From: Actinomycetota bacterium
GTDB lineage: Bacteria; Actinomycetota; Actinomycetes; Nanopelagicales; Nanopelagicaceae
Assembly: GCA_002737595.1 (NCBI GenBank)
Contig: NSHZ01000039.1
Span: forward strand, 1 to 13,590
Direction of reading: 5' to 3'
DNA length: 13,590 nucleotides
Every line of letters begins with the position of its first letter. Position 1 is the stretch's first letter. Below, in pieces: positions 1 through 8,867 of the stretch. The notes under the pieces were generated by a model. The model had not been told where the DNA came from. It made no database searches and worked only from the letters and a program-made list of their open reading frames with translations. The position numbers and the translations under genes were made by a program.

Positions 1-667
1 CCACGGTCCAATCATCGCTCAATACTTTGGTGCGCTCAGAGCCACTAGTGATCATAGGTTCGATCGCTAAAACTAATCCAGGGGTTATCTCTGGACCTTG
101 ACCCGCTTTGCCAAAGTTGAGAATGTGAGGCTCTTGGTGCATCTCTGTTCCTATGCCATGCCCGCCATACTCACGAAGGATTCCAAATGTGCCCTGGGAG
201 TTCGTGTACTGCTCGATTGCACTACCAATATCCGTGAGCTTGGCACCATTTTCTCCCGCTGCGATACCGCGCCACATGGACTCTTCACAGATATCCATGA
301 GTCTTTGATCCTGCACACTCACCGCTCCGACACCGATTGAAAAGGCGGCATCTGCATGCCAGCCCTCAATAATGGCACCACAGTCGATAGAGACGAGATC
401 ACCATCATTGATTATTCGTGATCCCGGAATACCATGAACGATCTCATCGTTGATCGAGATACAAATCACCGCAGGAAAGCCGTGATAATTCAAAAAATTT
501 GATGTTGCACCGGCTCGTTTGATCACGGCGGCGGCAATCACATCAAGGGCATCGGTTCGCATCCCAACTTTGATCTCATCACGGATTACTTGGTGCATCT
601 GGGCTACGACTAAACCGGCGCGACGCATAACCTTCAACTGATCGAGGGTTTTAATCTGAATCGGCAT
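1..667 (-). CDS. map: Methionine aminopeptidase, type I (partial, C-terminus missing)
   Basis: The first 222 codons are present; the frame runs off the left edge without a stop. MetAP removes the initiator methionine from nascent proteins in the cytosol. Of the five metal ligands, four are visible: D95 (in SIDCG), D106 (in WHADAAF), H170 (in YGGHGIG) and E203 (in AIEPM); the fifth, a glutamate near the C-terminus, lies outside. Conserved histidines H78 (DEIVHGIP) and H177 (TEMHQEP) are also present. It starts MPIQIKTLDQ at the ATG of 665-667, with no clear Shine-Dalgarno. No SH3-binding zinc-finger extension precedes the catalytic domain. About 30 residues are probably missing, judged from the usual length. 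Confidence 0.98.
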   Translation of the reverse strand, partial: MPIQIKTLDQLKVMRRAGLVVAQMHQVIRDEIKVGMRTDALDVIAAAVIKRAGATSNFLNYHGFPAVICISINDEIVHGIPGSRIINDGDLVSIDCGAIIEGWHADAAFSIGVGAVSVQDQRLMDICEESMWRGIAAGENGAKLTDIGSAIEQYTNSQGTFGILREYGGHGIGTEMHQEPHILNFGKAGQGPEITPGLVLAIEPMITSGSERTKVLSDDWTV

Positions 668-676
668 AAATATCGC

Positions 677-1306
677 TTAAGAATCAGCGCTGAGCGCTGA
701 TATCGCCCGTTGAGTGATCTCTTCGACACTTCCCAATGCACTCACGGTTATGAGTAAGCCCTGGCTCCGATAGAAAGCGATGATGGGAGAGGTCTGCTCT
801 TCATAGACTTCAAGACGGCGAGTGATTACCTCTATGCGATCATCTTCGCGTTGGTAGAGCTCGGCTCCACATGCGGGACATTTTTCTTGTGCACTAGTGG
901 GTATTCCACACTCTTTACATGTGCGCCTGCTGGATAAGCGAGAGATGATCTGTGCGTTATCAATCGAGAGCTCAAGCACGGCGGTAAGTGGGCTATTTTT
1001 CTCCGCTAAATTGGCGCGCAATACTTCGGCTTGAAGGACGTTGCGAGGAAACCCATCGAGAAGAAAACCCTTCTTCAGATCTGCCCCAAGAAGACGCTCT
1101 TTAACCATCTCATTTGTCACTGCATCTGGGACGAGTTCGCCCCTATCCATGAAAGTTTTAGCCTGGAGACCAAGGGGGGTCCCCGCCTTCAAATTCGCGC
1201 GGAAAATATCTCCCGTTGCGATGTGCGGAATGGAGTAGTGAGCAGCCAGGAATTGTGCCTGCGTACCCTTACCAGCACCTGGTGGTCCTACCAGGACGAG
1301 GCGCAT
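677..1306 (-). CDS. adk: Adenylate kinase with zinc-type LID
   Basis: A 209-residue cytosolic adenylate kinase (ATP + AMP = 2 ADP), which balances the adenylate pool. The P-loop GPPGAGKGT spans 7-15; TGDIFR (31-36) and DGFPRN (84-89) are the nucleotide-binding motifs; RRLEVY follows the LID. The LID at about 122-159 has four cysteines, C130, C133, C143 and C146, in two CXXC pairs, so it should bind a structural zinc as in Bacillus enzymes. The short actinobacterial form known from mycobacteria lacks this LID. Its start shares one base with the secY stop and no strong ribosome binding site is nearby, so it is probably translated by coupling. map begins nine bases after the stop. Confidence 0.99.
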   Translation of the reverse strand: MRLVLVGPPGAGKGTQAQFLAAHYSIPHIATGDIFRANLKAGTPLGLQAKTFMDRGELVPDAVTNEMVKERLLGADLKKGFLLDGFPRNVLQAEVLRANLAEKNSPLTAVLELSIDNAQIISRLSSRRTCKECGIPTSAQEKCPACGAELYQREDDRIEVITRRLEVYEEQTSPIIAFYRSQGLLITVSALGSVEEITQRAISALSADS

Positions 1307-2601
1307 TACTTCAGGAATCCCTCATAGGAACGCTGCTGCAACTGTGACTCGATCTGCTTGGCAGTATCAAGGCCTACACCAACGACGATCAAGATAGCGG
1401 TTCCACCAAATGGGAAGTTCTGGGTTGCACCGAATATAACGAGTGCACCGATTGGGATGACTGCAACCAATGCTAGGTAGAGCGAACCAGGTGCGGTGAT
1501 TCGTGAGAGTACATACTGCAGATACTCAGCGGTTGGCCGGCCTGCACGGATACCTGGGATGAATCCACCGTACTTCTTCATATTATCTGCAACCTCTTCT
1601 GGATTAAAAGTAATCGCAACGTAGAAGTAGGTGAAAAAGATAATGAGCGTGGCATAGGAGATTACATAGATCAGATTATCTCCGTTGACAAAGTTTCGAC
1701 TTATCCATACGGCCCATGCCGCTTGAGAGTTAGTAAAGTTCACAATCAACGAGGGGATATAAAGTAGTGAAGAGGCGAAAATTACAGGGATGACACCGGC
1801 CTGGTTGACTTTGATGGGAATATAAGTGCTAGTCCCACCATATGCCTGGCGACCAACCATGCGCTTGGCGTATTGAACTGGAATACGGCGCTGCGCCTGT
1901 TCAACGAAGACCACTGCTGCAACGACCACGATTCCCACTGCCATAACGAAGAGGAAGGCGAACCATCCCTTTTGAAGTTTGATAGACCACAACTGGCTTG
2001 GAAAACCTGCAGCGATAGATGTGAAGATCAAGATAGACATACCGTTACCGACACCACGATCAGTAATGAGCTCACCTAGCCACATAATTACCGATGTTCC
2101 AGCGGTCATGACAAAGATCATTGTGATGATTCGTGACCACGATGTATCGGGGACGATTGCAAGTTCGCAGCCTGGGATTAGTCGTCCTGGTGTGCGAGCA
2201 ACTGCGATCAAACCCGTCGACTGCAAGACTGCAAGACCGATCGTTAGGTAGCGTGTGTATTGGGTTAGCTTTGCAGTGCCTGACTGACCCTCCTTTTTGA
2301 GAGTCTCAAATCGAGGGATCACCACGGTAAGCAACTGAATGATGATCGAGCTAGTGATGTAAGGCATGATGCCAAGAGCAAAGACTGATAGTTGAATCAA
2401 TGCTCCACCACTGAAAAGGTTGATCAGACCAAAGAGTCCACCGGTCTCCTGGCCCGCCAAACATTGTTGGACGTTTCCGTAGGAGACACCAGGAGTTGGC
2501 ACAACCGAGCCAAAGCGAAACAGAGCCATGATGGAGAGAGTGAAGAAGATCTTCTTACGTAGATCCGGTGTCCTAAAGGCCATCGCAAAGGCTGAAAGCA
2601 T
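1306..2601 (-). CDS. secY: Protein translocase subunit SecY
   Basis: A 431-residue channel subunit of the SecYEG translocon in the inner membrane, which exports and inserts proteins with SecA or the ribosome. About ten hydrophobic segments are readable, near residues 17-36, 70-92, 118-136, 158-176, 186-200, 213-233, 268-288, 310-330, 372-391 and 398-412. Family motifs are RFGSVVPTPGV (29-39), the plug region GLINLFSGGALIQLSVFALG (58-77), EGQSGTAKLTQYTRY, DRGVGNGMSILIF, and the SecA/ribosome-binding cytosolic loop with GGFIPGIRAGRPTAEYL (345-361). GAGGAG lies seven bases before the ATG. It overlaps adk by one base (TAATG), the common secY-adk-map order. Confidence 0.99.
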   Translation of the reverse strand: MLSAFAMAFRTPDLRKKIFFTLSIMALFRFGSVVPTPGVSYGNVQQCLAGQETGGLFGLINLFSGGALIQLSVFALGIMPYITSSIIIQLLTVVIPRFETLKKEGQSGTAKLTQYTRYLTIGLAVLQSTGLIAVARTPGRLIPGCELAIVPDTSWSRIITMIFVMTAGTSVIMWLGELITDRGVGNGMSILIFTSIAAGFPSQLWSIKLQKGWFAFLFVMAVGIVVVAAVVFVEQAQRRIPVQYAKRMVGRQAYGGTSTYIPIKVNQAGVIPVIFASSLLYIPSLIVNFTNSQAAWAVWISRNFVNGDNLIYVISYATLIIFFTYFYVAITFNPEEVADNMKKYGGFIPGIRAGRPTAEYLQYVLSRITAPGSLYLALVAVIPIGALVIFGATQNFPFGGTAILIVVGVGLDTAKQIESQLQQRSYEGFLK

Positions 2602-2644
2602 TGGTCTTCTCCTCGTTTCTCTATCTGATAAAAGTTTGGTTCAA

Positions 2645-3085
2645 CTACAGGACGGTTGTCTTACCACCAGCGGCTGTGATTTTATCGACTGCCGAAGATG
2701 AGAATGCATGTGCGGTGACGTTTACCTTTACTTCGATATCGCCATTGCCAAGCACCTTCACCGGAAGAGAGTCACGTACTGCACCCTTTGCAATCAGATC
2801 TGCAACCGTTACATCGCCACCCTTTGGAAAGAGGGCGTTGATAGTCGAGACGTTCACTGCCTGGTACTCAATACGTGCTGGATTCTTGAAGCCGCGCAGC
2901 TTAGGAAGACGCATGACGAGAGGTAGTTGCCCACCTTCAAAGCCTGCACGAACCTGATTACGGGCACGAGTTCCCTTGCCACCACGACCTGCAGTCTTAC
3001 CTTTTGATGCCTCACCGCGACCCTTACGAGTTTTGGCTTTCTTGGCACCTGGGGCTGGACGAAGATGATGAAGTTTGAGTGTCAT
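2645..3085 (-). CDS. rplO: 50S ribosomal protein uL15
   Basis: A 146-residue uL15, an assembly protein that threads a long basic N-terminal arm through 23S rRNA. It opens [20 protein letters not shown], continues with [21 protein letters not shown] and [18 protein letters not shown], and closes with [19 protein letters not shown]. It starts two bases after rpmD with GGAGG (3096-3100) ten bases upstream. It ends 43 bp before secY; that spacer contains only the secY ribosome binding site. Confidence 0.98.
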   Translation of the reverse strand: MTLKLHHLRPAPGAKKAKTRKGRGEASKGKTAGRGGKGTRARNQVRAGFEGGQLPLVMRLPKLRGFKNPARIEYQAVNVSTINALFPKGGDVTVADLIAKGAVRDSLPVKVLGNGDIEVKVNVTAHAFSSSAVDKITAAGGKTTVL

Positions 3086-3087
3086 GG

Positions 3088-3270
3088 TTATTCAACCTCC
3101 TCGACTTTGACTAAGTGACGAACTGAGTTGACCATCCCACGGATCTCTGGACGGTCTTCTTGCACGACGACATCGTTGATGCGCTTTAAGCCCAACGAAC
3201 GTAGCGTGTGGCGTTGCTCTGGTCTATTTCCGACCTTTGAGCGAATCTGAGTTACCTTCAAACGTGGCAT
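3088..3270 (-). CDS. rpmD: 50S ribosomal protein uL30
   Basis: A 60-residue uL30, the standard short bacterial form. It shows [56 protein letters not shown] in pieces typical of the family: the I-R-S-x-I/V-G opening, the [10 protein letters not shown] helix and the [12 protein letters not shown] ending. Its ATG shares one base with the rpsE stop (TGATG). The GAGGAGG ribosome binding site of rplO lies in its last codons. Confidence 0.97.
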   Translation of the reverse strand: MPRLKVTQIRSKVGNRPEQRHTLRSLGLKRINDVVVQEDRPEIRGMVNSVRHLVKVEEVE

Positions 3271-3893
3271 CAGGCACCTACCGTAATCTGTGAAGCACGG
3301 ATGATTGCAGCTGGTGCCACATCCTCTAATGCAAGTCCACGTCGTGCGGCAATCTGTGCCGGGCTCTCAAGCATCTTCAAGGCGGCAACGGTTGCATGAA
3401 CCATGTTGATCGCATTGTTAGATCCAAGTGACTTGGTCAAAACATCTGTGATACCTGCGCACTCAAGGACTGCACGCACTGGACCACCAGCGATTACTCC
3501 AGTACCAGGGCTTGCTGGGCGAAGGAGCACTACGCCGGCTGCGGTCTCACCCTGTACTGAGTGAGGAATAGTCCCTTGGATGCGCGAGACAGTGAAGAAG
3601 GATTTCTTTGCCTCTTCGACCGCCTTTGAAATCGCTTGCGGGACCTCCTTGGACTTTCCGTAGCCGATACCGACCTGCCCATTGCCATCACCGACGACAA
3701 CCAGAGCGGTGAATGAGAAACGACGTCCACCCTTCACGACTTTAGATACGCGGTTGATGAATACAACGCGCTCCATGAATGGGTTCTTCTCTTTTTCACG
3801 GTCATCGCGACGCTCGCGGCGTTCGCCACGACCCTTACCGGCACCTGCGCGATCATTCGAGCCAGGAGCTGCTGTAGTTGGATTAGTAGCCAT
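3270..3893 (-). CDS. rpsE: 30S ribosomal protein uS5
   Basis: A 207-residue uS5, part of the mRNA entry channel and decoding fidelity system. A charged, low-complexity N-terminal extension of about 38 residues ([17 protein letters not shown]) precedes the core; such tails are common in actinobacteria. The core begins [20 protein letters not shown] (40-59), whose loop is where spectinomycin-resistance changes map in other bacteria, and looks like the sensitive form. [20 protein letters not shown] and the second domain ([23 protein letters not shown]) follow. It overlaps rplR and rpmD by one base each. Confidence 0.98.
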   Translation of the reverse strand: MATNPTTAAPGSNDRAGAGKGRGERRERRDDREKEKNPFMERVVFINRVSKVVKGGRRFSFTALVVVGDGNGQVGIGYGKSKEVPQAISKAVEEAKKSFFTVSRIQGTIPHSVQGETAAGVVLLRPASPGTGVIAGGPVRAVLECAGITDVLTKSLGSNNAINMVHATVAALKMLESPAQIAARRGLALEDVAPAAIIRASQITVGA

Positions 3894-4270
3894 TAGAACT
3901 CCAATCCATTCTCTCGTGCACCATCAGCGACTGCTGCGATGCGTCCGTGATATCTGTTGCCAGCACGATCGAAGACAACCGTTGAGACTCCAGCACTCTT
4001 AGCGCGTGTTGCAATTAATGCACCAATCGCCTTTGCCTTTGCACTCTTATCTGCCTTATCGTTTCTGAAATCTGCCTCCATTGTTGAGGCATAGGCAAGG
4101 GTCTTGCCCTGTGAGTCATCGATTACTTGAACGAACAAGTGACGCGATGAGCGTGAGACGACCAAGCGTGGACGTGATGCCGTTCCCGATACCTTCTTTC
4201 GAAGTCGGAAAGCACGACGGGCACGGGCATTTGTCGCCGAACCTTTGCGGACCTTTACACCAATAGCCAT
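3893..4270 (-). CDS. rplR: 50S ribosomal protein uL18
   Basis: A 125-residue uL18, which binds 5S rRNA together with uL5. The basic N-terminus ([20 protein letters not shown]) leads to [28 protein letters not shown], and the C-terminal [28 protein letters not shown], all matching the family. It shares single-base TAATG overlaps with both neighbours, rplF before and rpsE after. Confidence 0.98.
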   Translation of the reverse strand: MAIGVKVRKGSATNARARRAFRLRKKVSGTASRPRLVVSRSSRHLFVQVIDDSQGKTLAYASTMEADFRNDKADKSAKAKAIGALIATRAKSAGVSTVVFDRAGNRYHGRIAAVADGARENGLEF

Positions 4271-4809
4271 TACTTCTTACCTGTCTTTCCCTGCTTGCGG
4301 CGAACAACTTCACCTGAAATACGTAAGCCCTTGCCCTTGTATGGATCGGCCTTACGAAGCTTCTTTATCTTTGCAGCGGTCTCGCCGACGACCTGCTTAT
4401 CGATCCCAATGATCGCAAACTTTGTCGGTGACTCGACCTTGAATGAGATTCCATCTGGTGCAGGAAAATCAATATTGTGGCTATAGCCGAGTTGGAATTC
4501 AAGGTTCTTGCCCTTCTCTGCAACTCTGTAACCAACACCGACTATCTCAATCGTTGTCGAGTATCCAGTCGTTACGCCCTCAACCATATTGGCAACCAAT
4601 GTGCGAGATAGGCCGTGAAGTGCACGTGTTAGCCGCTCTTCGTTGGGACGGACAATGGTGATGACACCCTCTGTCTGTGAAACTTGAATTGGCTCTGCAA
4701 CGTTGAGTGATAGCGATCCCTTCGGACCTTTCACAGAGACGCTCTGGCCTGCAATTGTGATTTCGACGCCACTAGGGACGGCGATGGGCATACGACCGAT
4801 ACGCGACAT
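4270..4809 (-). CDS. rplF: 50S ribosomal protein uL6
   Basis: A 179-residue uL6, near the factor-binding site at the base of the L7/L12 stalk. It starts [17 protein letters not shown] and shows the two related domains: first [12 protein letters not shown] with [18 protein letters not shown], then the second with [22 protein letters not shown]. The signature near the end is [18 protein letters not shown]; the usual aromatic residue after GKG-R (as in GKGVRY) is isoleucine here, a mild departure. It overlaps rplR by one base (TAATG). Confidence 0.98.
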   Translation of the reverse strand: MSRIGRMPIAVPSGVEITIAGQSVSVKGPKGSLSLNVAEPIQVSQTEGVITIVRPNEERLTRALHGLSRTLVANMVEGVTTGYSTTIEIVGVGYRVAEKGKNLEFQLGYSHNIDFPAPDGISFKVESPTKFAIIGIDKQVVGETAAKIKKLRKADPYKGKGLRISGEVVRRKQGKTGKK

Positions 4810-4816
4810 TATCTGA

Positions 4817-5221
4817 TCACCATATGTAGGCGAGAACTTCTCCGCCTACGCCCTTTTTATTGGCCTGCTTGTCTGTGAGCAGTCCAGATGATGTTGAGAT
4901 AATTGCAACGCCGAGCCCACCAAGAACTTTTGGCAGCGCTGTTGACTTTGCATATACGCGAAGTCCAGGCTTGCTCACACGACGCAAACCGGCGAGTGAA
5001 CGCTCACGGTTTGGGCCAAATTTAAGGTCAAGAACTAAGTTCTTACCTACTCCATTCTCTGTATCTTCAACGCGATAGGTAGCGATATAACCCTCTTGTA
5101 CAAGGATCGCTGCAATTCTCGCCTTGACCGATGAAGACGGCATTGAAACCGAATCATGGTAGGCAGAGTTTGCGTTGCGCAGACGCGTTAACATGTCTGC
5201 GATGGGATCTGTCATTGTCAT
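4817..5221 (-). CDS. rpsH: 30S ribosomal protein uS8
   Basis: A 134-residue uS8, a primary binder of helix 21 of 16S rRNA and, in E. coli, the translational repressor of the spc operon. It opens [18 protein letters not shown] and has the family C-terminus [31 protein letters not shown]. The first ATG is preferred over the third codon because GAGG lies six bases before it. The spacer upstream holds a tandem repeat and a possible stem-loop. rplF follows after seven bases. Confidence 0.99.
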   Translation of the reverse strand: MTMTDPIADMLTRLRNANSAYHDSVSMPSSSVKARIAAILVQEGYIATYRVEDTENGVGKNLVLDLKFGPNRERSLAGLRRVSKPGLRVYAKSTALPKVLGGLGVAIISTSSGLLTDKQANKKGVGGEVLAYIW

Positions 5222-5222
5222 A

Positions 5223-5238
5223 CGTGGCCTCGTGGCCT
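5223..5238 (-). repeat. Perfect tandem 8-bp duplication at the rpsH ribosome binding site
   Basis: The coding strand has two head-to-tail copies of AGGCCACG directly before the rpsH ATG (one base between). The copy nearest the ATG supplies a GAGG Shine-Dalgarno at six-base spacing; the second supplies AAAGG further out. GGCC-TCGT-GGCC (plus strand, 5226-5237) inside it could also form a 4-bp hairpin hiding the ribosome binding site. Confidence 0.7.
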
Positions 5239-5248
5239 TTCTCGAACT

Positions 5249-5268
5249 GGTTTCCTCGTCTGAGGACC
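5249..5268 (-). other. Stem-loop candidate in the rpsN-rpsH spacer
   Basis: On the coding strand GGT-CCTC-AGAC-GAGG-AA-ACC can fold as a CCTC/GAGG stem with a four-base loop, and GGT can pair with ACC across a two-base bulge; TCCTC/GAGGA is an alternative 5-bp stem. It sits in the spacer just before rpsH, whose product is the known spc-operon repressor in E. coli. The fold is weak and its function unknown. Confidence 0.3.
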
Positions 5269-5295
5269 TATCTCGTTGTTGTTAGTTGGGTGTAA

Positions 5296-5481
5296 TTACC
5301 AGGACGACTTAGTGATACCAGGGAGTTCACCACGGTGCGCCATCTCACGAAAGCACACGCGGCAAATTCCAAATTTTTGGTAGACAGCGTGTGGACGGCC
5401 ACAACGGCTGCAGCGGGTGTAGCCGCGAACCTTGAACTTTGGTTTACGGGCCGCCTTGACGACTAGTGATGTCTTTGCCAT
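5296..5481 (-). CDS. rpsN: 30S ribosomal protein uS14, zinc-binding type (type Z)
   Basis: A 61-residue uS14 of the short zinc form. Four cysteines, C24, C27, C40 and C43, are in two CXXC pairs (CSRC and CRVC), the expected zinc ribbon, followed by [18 protein letters not shown]. Many actinobacteria also keep a zinc-free paralogue elsewhere for zinc starvation; none is in this window. The start is fixed by AAGGAGG eight bases upstream. The 74-bp gap after it, before rpsH, is the largest spacer inside the spc block. Confidence 0.99.
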   Translation of the reverse strand: MAKTSLVVKAARKPKFKVRGYTRCSRCGRPHAVYQKFGICRVCFREMAHRGELPGITKSSW

Positions 5482-5484
5482 CTC

Positions 5485-6042
5485 TTATGCCTCCTTGAAT
5501 GGAAAACCAAGGGCTTTTAAGAGCGCGTGGCCTTCTGCATCATTCTTTGCTGTAGTGACGAAGGTAATATCCATACCTCGTTGACGATCAACCTTGTCCT
5601 GTTCAATCTCTGGGAACACAACCTGCTCGGTCAGACCGAATGTGTAGTTTCCTTTTCCATCAAACTGCTTCGGCGATAGTCCACGGAAGTCGCGAATACG
5701 TGGGAGTGAGATCGAGAGCAGACGATCTGCAAACTCCCACATGCGATCTCCACGCATCGTTACGTGAGCACCGATTGGTTGATTCTCACGGAGCTTGAAC
5801 TGTGCGATTGATTTACGTGACTTAGTGACCTGTGGCTTTTGGCCAGTAATGGTCGCTAAGTCGCGGATTGCACCTTCGATCAACTTTGAGTCACGAGCTG
5901 CATCGCCAACACCCATGTTGACCACGATCTTGGTCAGGTTTGGAATCTGCATCACGTTCTTGTATCCGAACTGCGTCTTGAGTGCAGGGGCGATATCGCT
6001 CTTGTACCTACTCTTGAGACGGGCATCTACTTTGGTTGACAT
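5485..6042 (-). CDS. rplE: 50S ribosomal protein uL5
   Basis: A 185-residue uL5, which binds 5S rRNA in the central protuberance. Conserved stretches are [39 protein letters not shown], the [16 protein letters not shown] helix region, [16 protein letters not shown] and [11 protein letters not shown]. The N-terminal tail of about 10 residues is slightly longer than in E. coli. It overlaps rplX by one base. Its last codons hold AAGGAGG (5490-5496), the Shine-Dalgarno of rpsN, which starts three bases after the stop. Confidence 0.99.
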   Translation of the reverse strand: MSTKVDARLKSRYKSDIAPALKTQFGYKNVMQIPNLTKIVVNMGVGDAARDSKLIEGAIRDLATITGQKPQVTKSRKSIAQFKLRENQPIGAHVTMRGDRMWEFADRLLSISLPRIRDFRGLSPKQFDGKGNYTFGLTEQVVFPEIEQDKVDRQRGMDITFVTTAKNDAEGHALLKALGFPFKEA

Positions 6043-6353
6043 CAGATGTCCTTTCCGGTTCGACGTGAGATACGTACATTCTTTCCATCGTCATCTTTGC
6101 GAACACCAAGGCGTGAGGCGTTGCCATCACTATCGGCGACCATGACATTTGAAATATGGATCGAGGCCTCAACGGTGATGATTCCCCCGACTTTGACGCC
6201 GCGATCCCCCGTTGACTCTTTTGTGTGACGCTTTTGGCGATTCACGCCCTCGATAAGGATGCGATCCCCATCAACGGATAGAACTTTTCCAGTCACGCCC
6301 TTATCTTTACCGGCGATAACCAGGACAGAGTCATCTTTCTTAATCTTTGCCAT
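6042..6353 (-). CDS. rplX: 50S ribosomal protein uL24
   Basis: A 103-residue uL24, an assembly initiator that binds the 5' end of 23S rRNA. The KOW motif is clear near the start ([20 protein letters not shown]), followed by [10 protein letters not shown] and the family C-terminus [11 protein letters not shown]. It starts two bases after rplN with GGAGGTG eight bases upstream, the best ribosome binding site in the window. Its stop shares one base with the rplE start (TGATG). In E. coli the S8 repressor binds around this junction; here the overlap leaves no such spacer. Confidence 0.98.
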   Translation of the reverse strand: MAKIKKDDSVLVIAGKDKGVTGKVLSVDGDRILIEGVNRQKRHTKESTGDRGVKVGGIITVEASIHISNVMVADSDGNASRLGVRKDDDGKNVRISRRTGKDI

Positions 6354-6355
6354 TT

Positions 6356-6724
6356 TTATAACACCTCCGGAGCAAGTGAGATGATCTTCATAAACTTCTT
6401 ATCGCGAAGCTCGCGTGCAACCGGTCCGAAGATACGGGTACCACGTGGCTCGCCATCGGCCTTCAAGATCACTGCGGCATTCTCATCAAATTTGATGTAG
6501 GAGCCATCGGGGCGACGACGCTCTTTGACTGTGCGAACGATGACGGCCTTAACGACCTCACCCTTCTTGACCTGTCCACCAGGGATTGCATCCTTGACTG
6601 AACATACGATGATGTCTCCGATACCGGCGTAACGGCGCTTGGTTCCACCGAGCACGCGGATACAAAGGAGCTCTTTGGCTCCTGTGTTATCTGCGACCCG
6701 CAGGCGCGACTCTTGTTGAATCAT
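6356..6724 (-). CDS. rplN: 50S ribosomal protein uL14
   Basis: A 122-residue uL14, the exact usual length, at the subunit interface where it forms bridges with 16S rRNA and binds the silencing factor RsfS. It opens [20 protein letters not shown] and contains [30 protein letters not shown] and the ending [20 protein letters not shown]. It heads the spc block. The end of the gene carries a strong Shine-Dalgarno for rplX, GGAGGTG at 6362-6368. Confidence 0.99.
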   Translation of the reverse strand: MIQQESRLRVADNTGAKELLCIRVLGGTKRRYAGIGDIIVCSVKDAIPGGQVKKGEVVKAVIVRTVKERRRPDGSYIKFDENAAVILKADGEPRGTRIFGPVARELRDKKFMKIISLAPEVL

Positions 6725-6741
6725 TTCTTATCCACCAACCC

Positions 6742-7011
6742 TTACTTAGCCTTCTCGAGAATCTCGACTAAACGCCAGCGCTTTGTCGCCGAAATTGGTC
6801 GAGTTTCCATGATGAGTACACGATCGCCCATGCCGGCAGTGTTTGCCTCGTCATGTGCCTTTAATTTGCGTGAACGTGAGAGCACCTTTGAGTACATACC
6901 GTGCTTGACACGATCTGATACCTCGACGGTGATGGTCTTATCCATCTTGTCGCTTACGACTACGCCTTCACGAACCTTGCGGAATCCGCGCTCTTCAGTA
7001 ACTGTTGTCAT
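6742..7011 (-). CDS. rpsQ: 30S ribosomal protein uS17
   Basis: An 89-residue uS17, a primary 16S rRNA binder with an OB fold. It shows [20 protein letters not shown], the strand region [23 protein letters not shown], and the conserved [24 protein letters not shown]. The first eight residues are a short extension. This is the last gene of the classical S10 operon; rplN, first of the spc operon, follows after only 17 bp, which leaves no space for an internal promoter outside coding sequence. Confidence 0.98.
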   Translation of the reverse strand: MTTVTEERGFRKVREGVVVSDKMDKTITVEVSDRVKHGMYSKVLSRSRKLKAHDEANTAGMGDRVLIMETRPISATKRWRLVEILEKAK

Positions 7012-7232
7012 TAGGCAGCTCCCCCGATTCCTAGTTCGCGCTCGCGAATAATTGTGTAAACGCGTGCAATCTCTTTACGCACAGCGCTCAAACGACCGTG
7101 GGTCTCAAGTTGACCAGTGGCTGCTTGGAAACGAAGGTTGAATAGCTCTTCCTTCATCTCACGCACTTTGCCTGCAAGCTCTTCATCTGAGAGCTGACGT
7201 AACTCTTGTGCAGTAATAGTTGTAGTGGCCAT
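7011..7232 (-). CDS. rpmC: 50S ribosomal protein uL29
   Basis: A 73-residue uL29, an all-helical protein at the tunnel exit beside uL23. The helix pair is clear: [20 protein letters not shown] then [20 protein letters not shown], followed by [19 protein letters not shown]. Eight to ten extra residues at the C-terminus (LGIGGAA) are usual for actinobacteria. It starts directly after the rplP stop and shares one base with rpsQ (TAATG), so translation of all three is very likely coupled. Confidence 0.98.
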   Translation of the reverse strand: MATTTITAQELRQLSDEELAGKVREMKEELFNLRFQAATGQLETHGRLSAVRKEIARVYTIIRERELGIGGAA

Positions 7233-7646
7233 TTATGCATCCTCACGCTTGACGACACGGCACTTCATGGGAAGTTTGTGAATTGCAAGACGCATTGCCT
7301 CATGGGCAACCGCCTCGGTTACTCCTGAGATTTCAAACATCACGCGGCCTGGCTTGACGTTTGCAATCCAAAACTCTGGTGAGCCCTTTCCTGAGCCCAT
7401 ACGGGTTTCAGCAGGCTTCTTGGTGAGCGGACGATCTGGATAGATATTGATCCAGACCTTTCCACCACGCTTGATATAGCGGGTCATCGCGATACGAGCC
7501 GCTTCAATCTGACGGTTGGTTACGTATGCAGGCTCAAGGGCTTGGACACCGTAATCACCAAATGCAACTGCGCTTCCACCTTTTGTCGCACCGCTGCGAG
7601 ATGGATGGTGCTGCTTTCTGTGCTTCACACGACGTGGGATCAACAT
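7233..7646 (-). CDS. rplP: 50S ribosomal protein uL16
   Basis: A 137-residue uL16, a late assembly protein that contacts A-site tRNA and helps position the peptidyl transferase centre. It starts [19 protein letters not shown] and contains the conserved [45 protein letters not shown] and [12 protein letters not shown], ending with [14 protein letters not shown]. Length is typical. The start lies two bases beyond the rpsC ORF boundary, and its TAA abuts the rpmC ATG without a spacer (TAAATG). Confidence 0.99.
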   Translation of the reverse strand: MLIPRRVKHRKQHHPSRSGATKGGSAVAFGDYGVQALEPAYVTNRQIEAARIAMTRYIKRGGKVWINIYPDRPLTKKPAETRMGSGKGSPEFWIANVKPGRVMFEISGVTEAVAHEAMRLAIHKLPMKCRVVKREDA

Positions 7647-7647
7647 A

Positions 7648-8412
7648 TTAGTTTGCCCCCTCTTCTGGAGCCGCTGGCTTAGTGATAGTTACTTCACCAC
7701 GAGGTGCACGAACTGCACGAGGACCACGACGCTCTGGCTTTGGTGCACGTGCCTGTGCCAGAGCTGTTGCTGCACGCTCTGCGCGTGAACCAATGATTTC
7801 GCCCTTGTAGATCCAGACCTTTACACCTAAACGACCAAATGTTGTTGCCGCCTCATAGAAGCCGTAATCGATATCGGCGCGAAGTGTGTGCAATGGAACG
7901 CGACCTTCACGGTAGAACTCTGAGCGAGACATTTCAGCCCCACCAAGACGACCACCACACTGAACACGTATGCCCTGTGCTCCAGCCTTCATCGCAGATT
8001 GCATCGACTTCTTCATGGCGCGGCGGAAAGAGACACGGGCAGCTAACTGCTCAGCGATTCCCTGTGCAACGAGTTGAGCATCGATCTCTGGGTTCTTAAC
8101 CTCAAGAATATTTAACTGAACCTGCTTGCCCGTTAACTTCTCAAGGCGCTGGCGCAAGGTATCGGCCTCTTGACCACGTCGACCAATAACGATTCCTGGA
8201 CGGGCGGTAAAGAGATCGATACGGACACGATCACGAGTGCGCTCGATTTCAACTCGAGATACACCGGCACGCTCCATACCTTTTTGCATCATACGACGGA
8301 TTTCGACATCTTCTTTGACGTAATCCTTGTACAACTTGTCTGCATACCACCGTGACTTGAACTCTGTTGTGATACCAAGACGGAAGCCGTGTGGGTTTAC
8401 TTTTTGACCCAT
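7648..8412 (-). CDS. rpsC: 30S ribosomal protein uS3
   Basis: A 254-residue uS3, part of the mRNA entry channel and its helicase activity. It begins [15 protein letters not shown]. The KH domain has the GXXG loop as GRRG (77-80). The C-terminal domain carries [33 protein letters not shown] and ends the fold with [11 protein letters not shown] (196-206). The last 45 or so residues form a basic Ala/Pro/Arg-rich tail, longer than in E. coli but common in actinobacteria. Its ATG overlaps the rplV stop by one base, and rplP follows after one base. Confidence 0.98.
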   Translation of the reverse strand: MGQKVNPHGFRLGITTEFKSRWYADKLYKDYVKEDVEIRRMMQKGMERAGVSRVEIERTRDRVRIDLFTARPGIVIGRRGQEADTLRQRLEKLTGKQVQLNILEVKNPEIDAQLVAQGIAEQLAARVSFRRAMKKSMQSAMKAGAQGIRVQCGGRLGGAEMSRSEFYREGRVPLHTLRADIDYGFYEAATTFGRLGVKVWIYKGEIIGSRAERAATALAQARAPKPERRGPRAVRAPRGEVTITKPAAPEEGAN

Positions 8413-8867
8413 TAGTTGGACGCTCCCTTCGCATTAGATTTCTTGATATTCATAACTTTTGAACTCGTTTTTACATCGCTCACTGCAACGGAGATATGTG
8501 ATGAGCGCTTCAAGATACGAAACCCGCGGCCCTGTGCACGTGGGCGAAAGCGCTTCATTGTGCGACCCTCATCGACAAGTGCCTCGACTACCCAGAGCTC
8601 TGAGGCATCACGGATAGCAGGGTTTTTAGCCTTGGCATTTGCCACGGCGCTATTGAGAAGTGTGTACACATCGCTGCCTGCAGCCTGTGGAGCAAACTTC
8701 AAGATTGAGAGAGCCTCATCGGCGCGCACTCCACGGATCAGGTTGACGATACGTCGAGCCTTCTGTGGTGTGTGGCGGATATCGCGCAGGATTGCACGAG
8801 CAATAAGAGGAGCAACTGCCGCATCCACACTTGGTGTTGGAGCAGATGTATCTGTTGTCTTAGGCAA
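8412..8867 (-). CDS. rplV: 50S ribosomal protein uL22 (TTG start)
   Basis: A 151-residue uL22, whose beta-hairpin lines the exit tunnel. Family features are [20 protein letters not shown], the [14 protein letters not shown] helix, [12 protein letters not shown], and the tunnel hairpin [18 protein letters not shown], where macrolide-resistance changes occur in other species. The open frame extends to an ATG at 8987, but that would add 40 residues overlapping rpsS by 128 bases and unlike any uL22. The TTG at 8867 has GGAGAG at ideal spacing and overlaps the rpsS stop by eight bases. A GTG at 8828 (138 aa) lacks a ribosome binding site. The Thr/Pro/Ala-rich first 18 residues are a small extension. 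The stop and the rpsC start share one base (TAATG). Confidence 0.9.
   Translation of the reverse strand: MPKTTDTSAPTPSVDAAVAPLIARAILRDIRHTPQKARRIVNLIRGVRADEALSILKFAPQAAGSDVYTLLNSAVANAKAKNPAIRDASELWVVEALVDEGRTMKRFRPRAQGRGFRILKRSSHISVAVSDVKTSSKVMNIKKSNAKGASN

Noticed and set aside
6036..6050. An S8 repressor site at the rplX-rplE junction as in E. coli
   Set aside because: The genes overlap by one base and I see no hairpin there resembling the known site.
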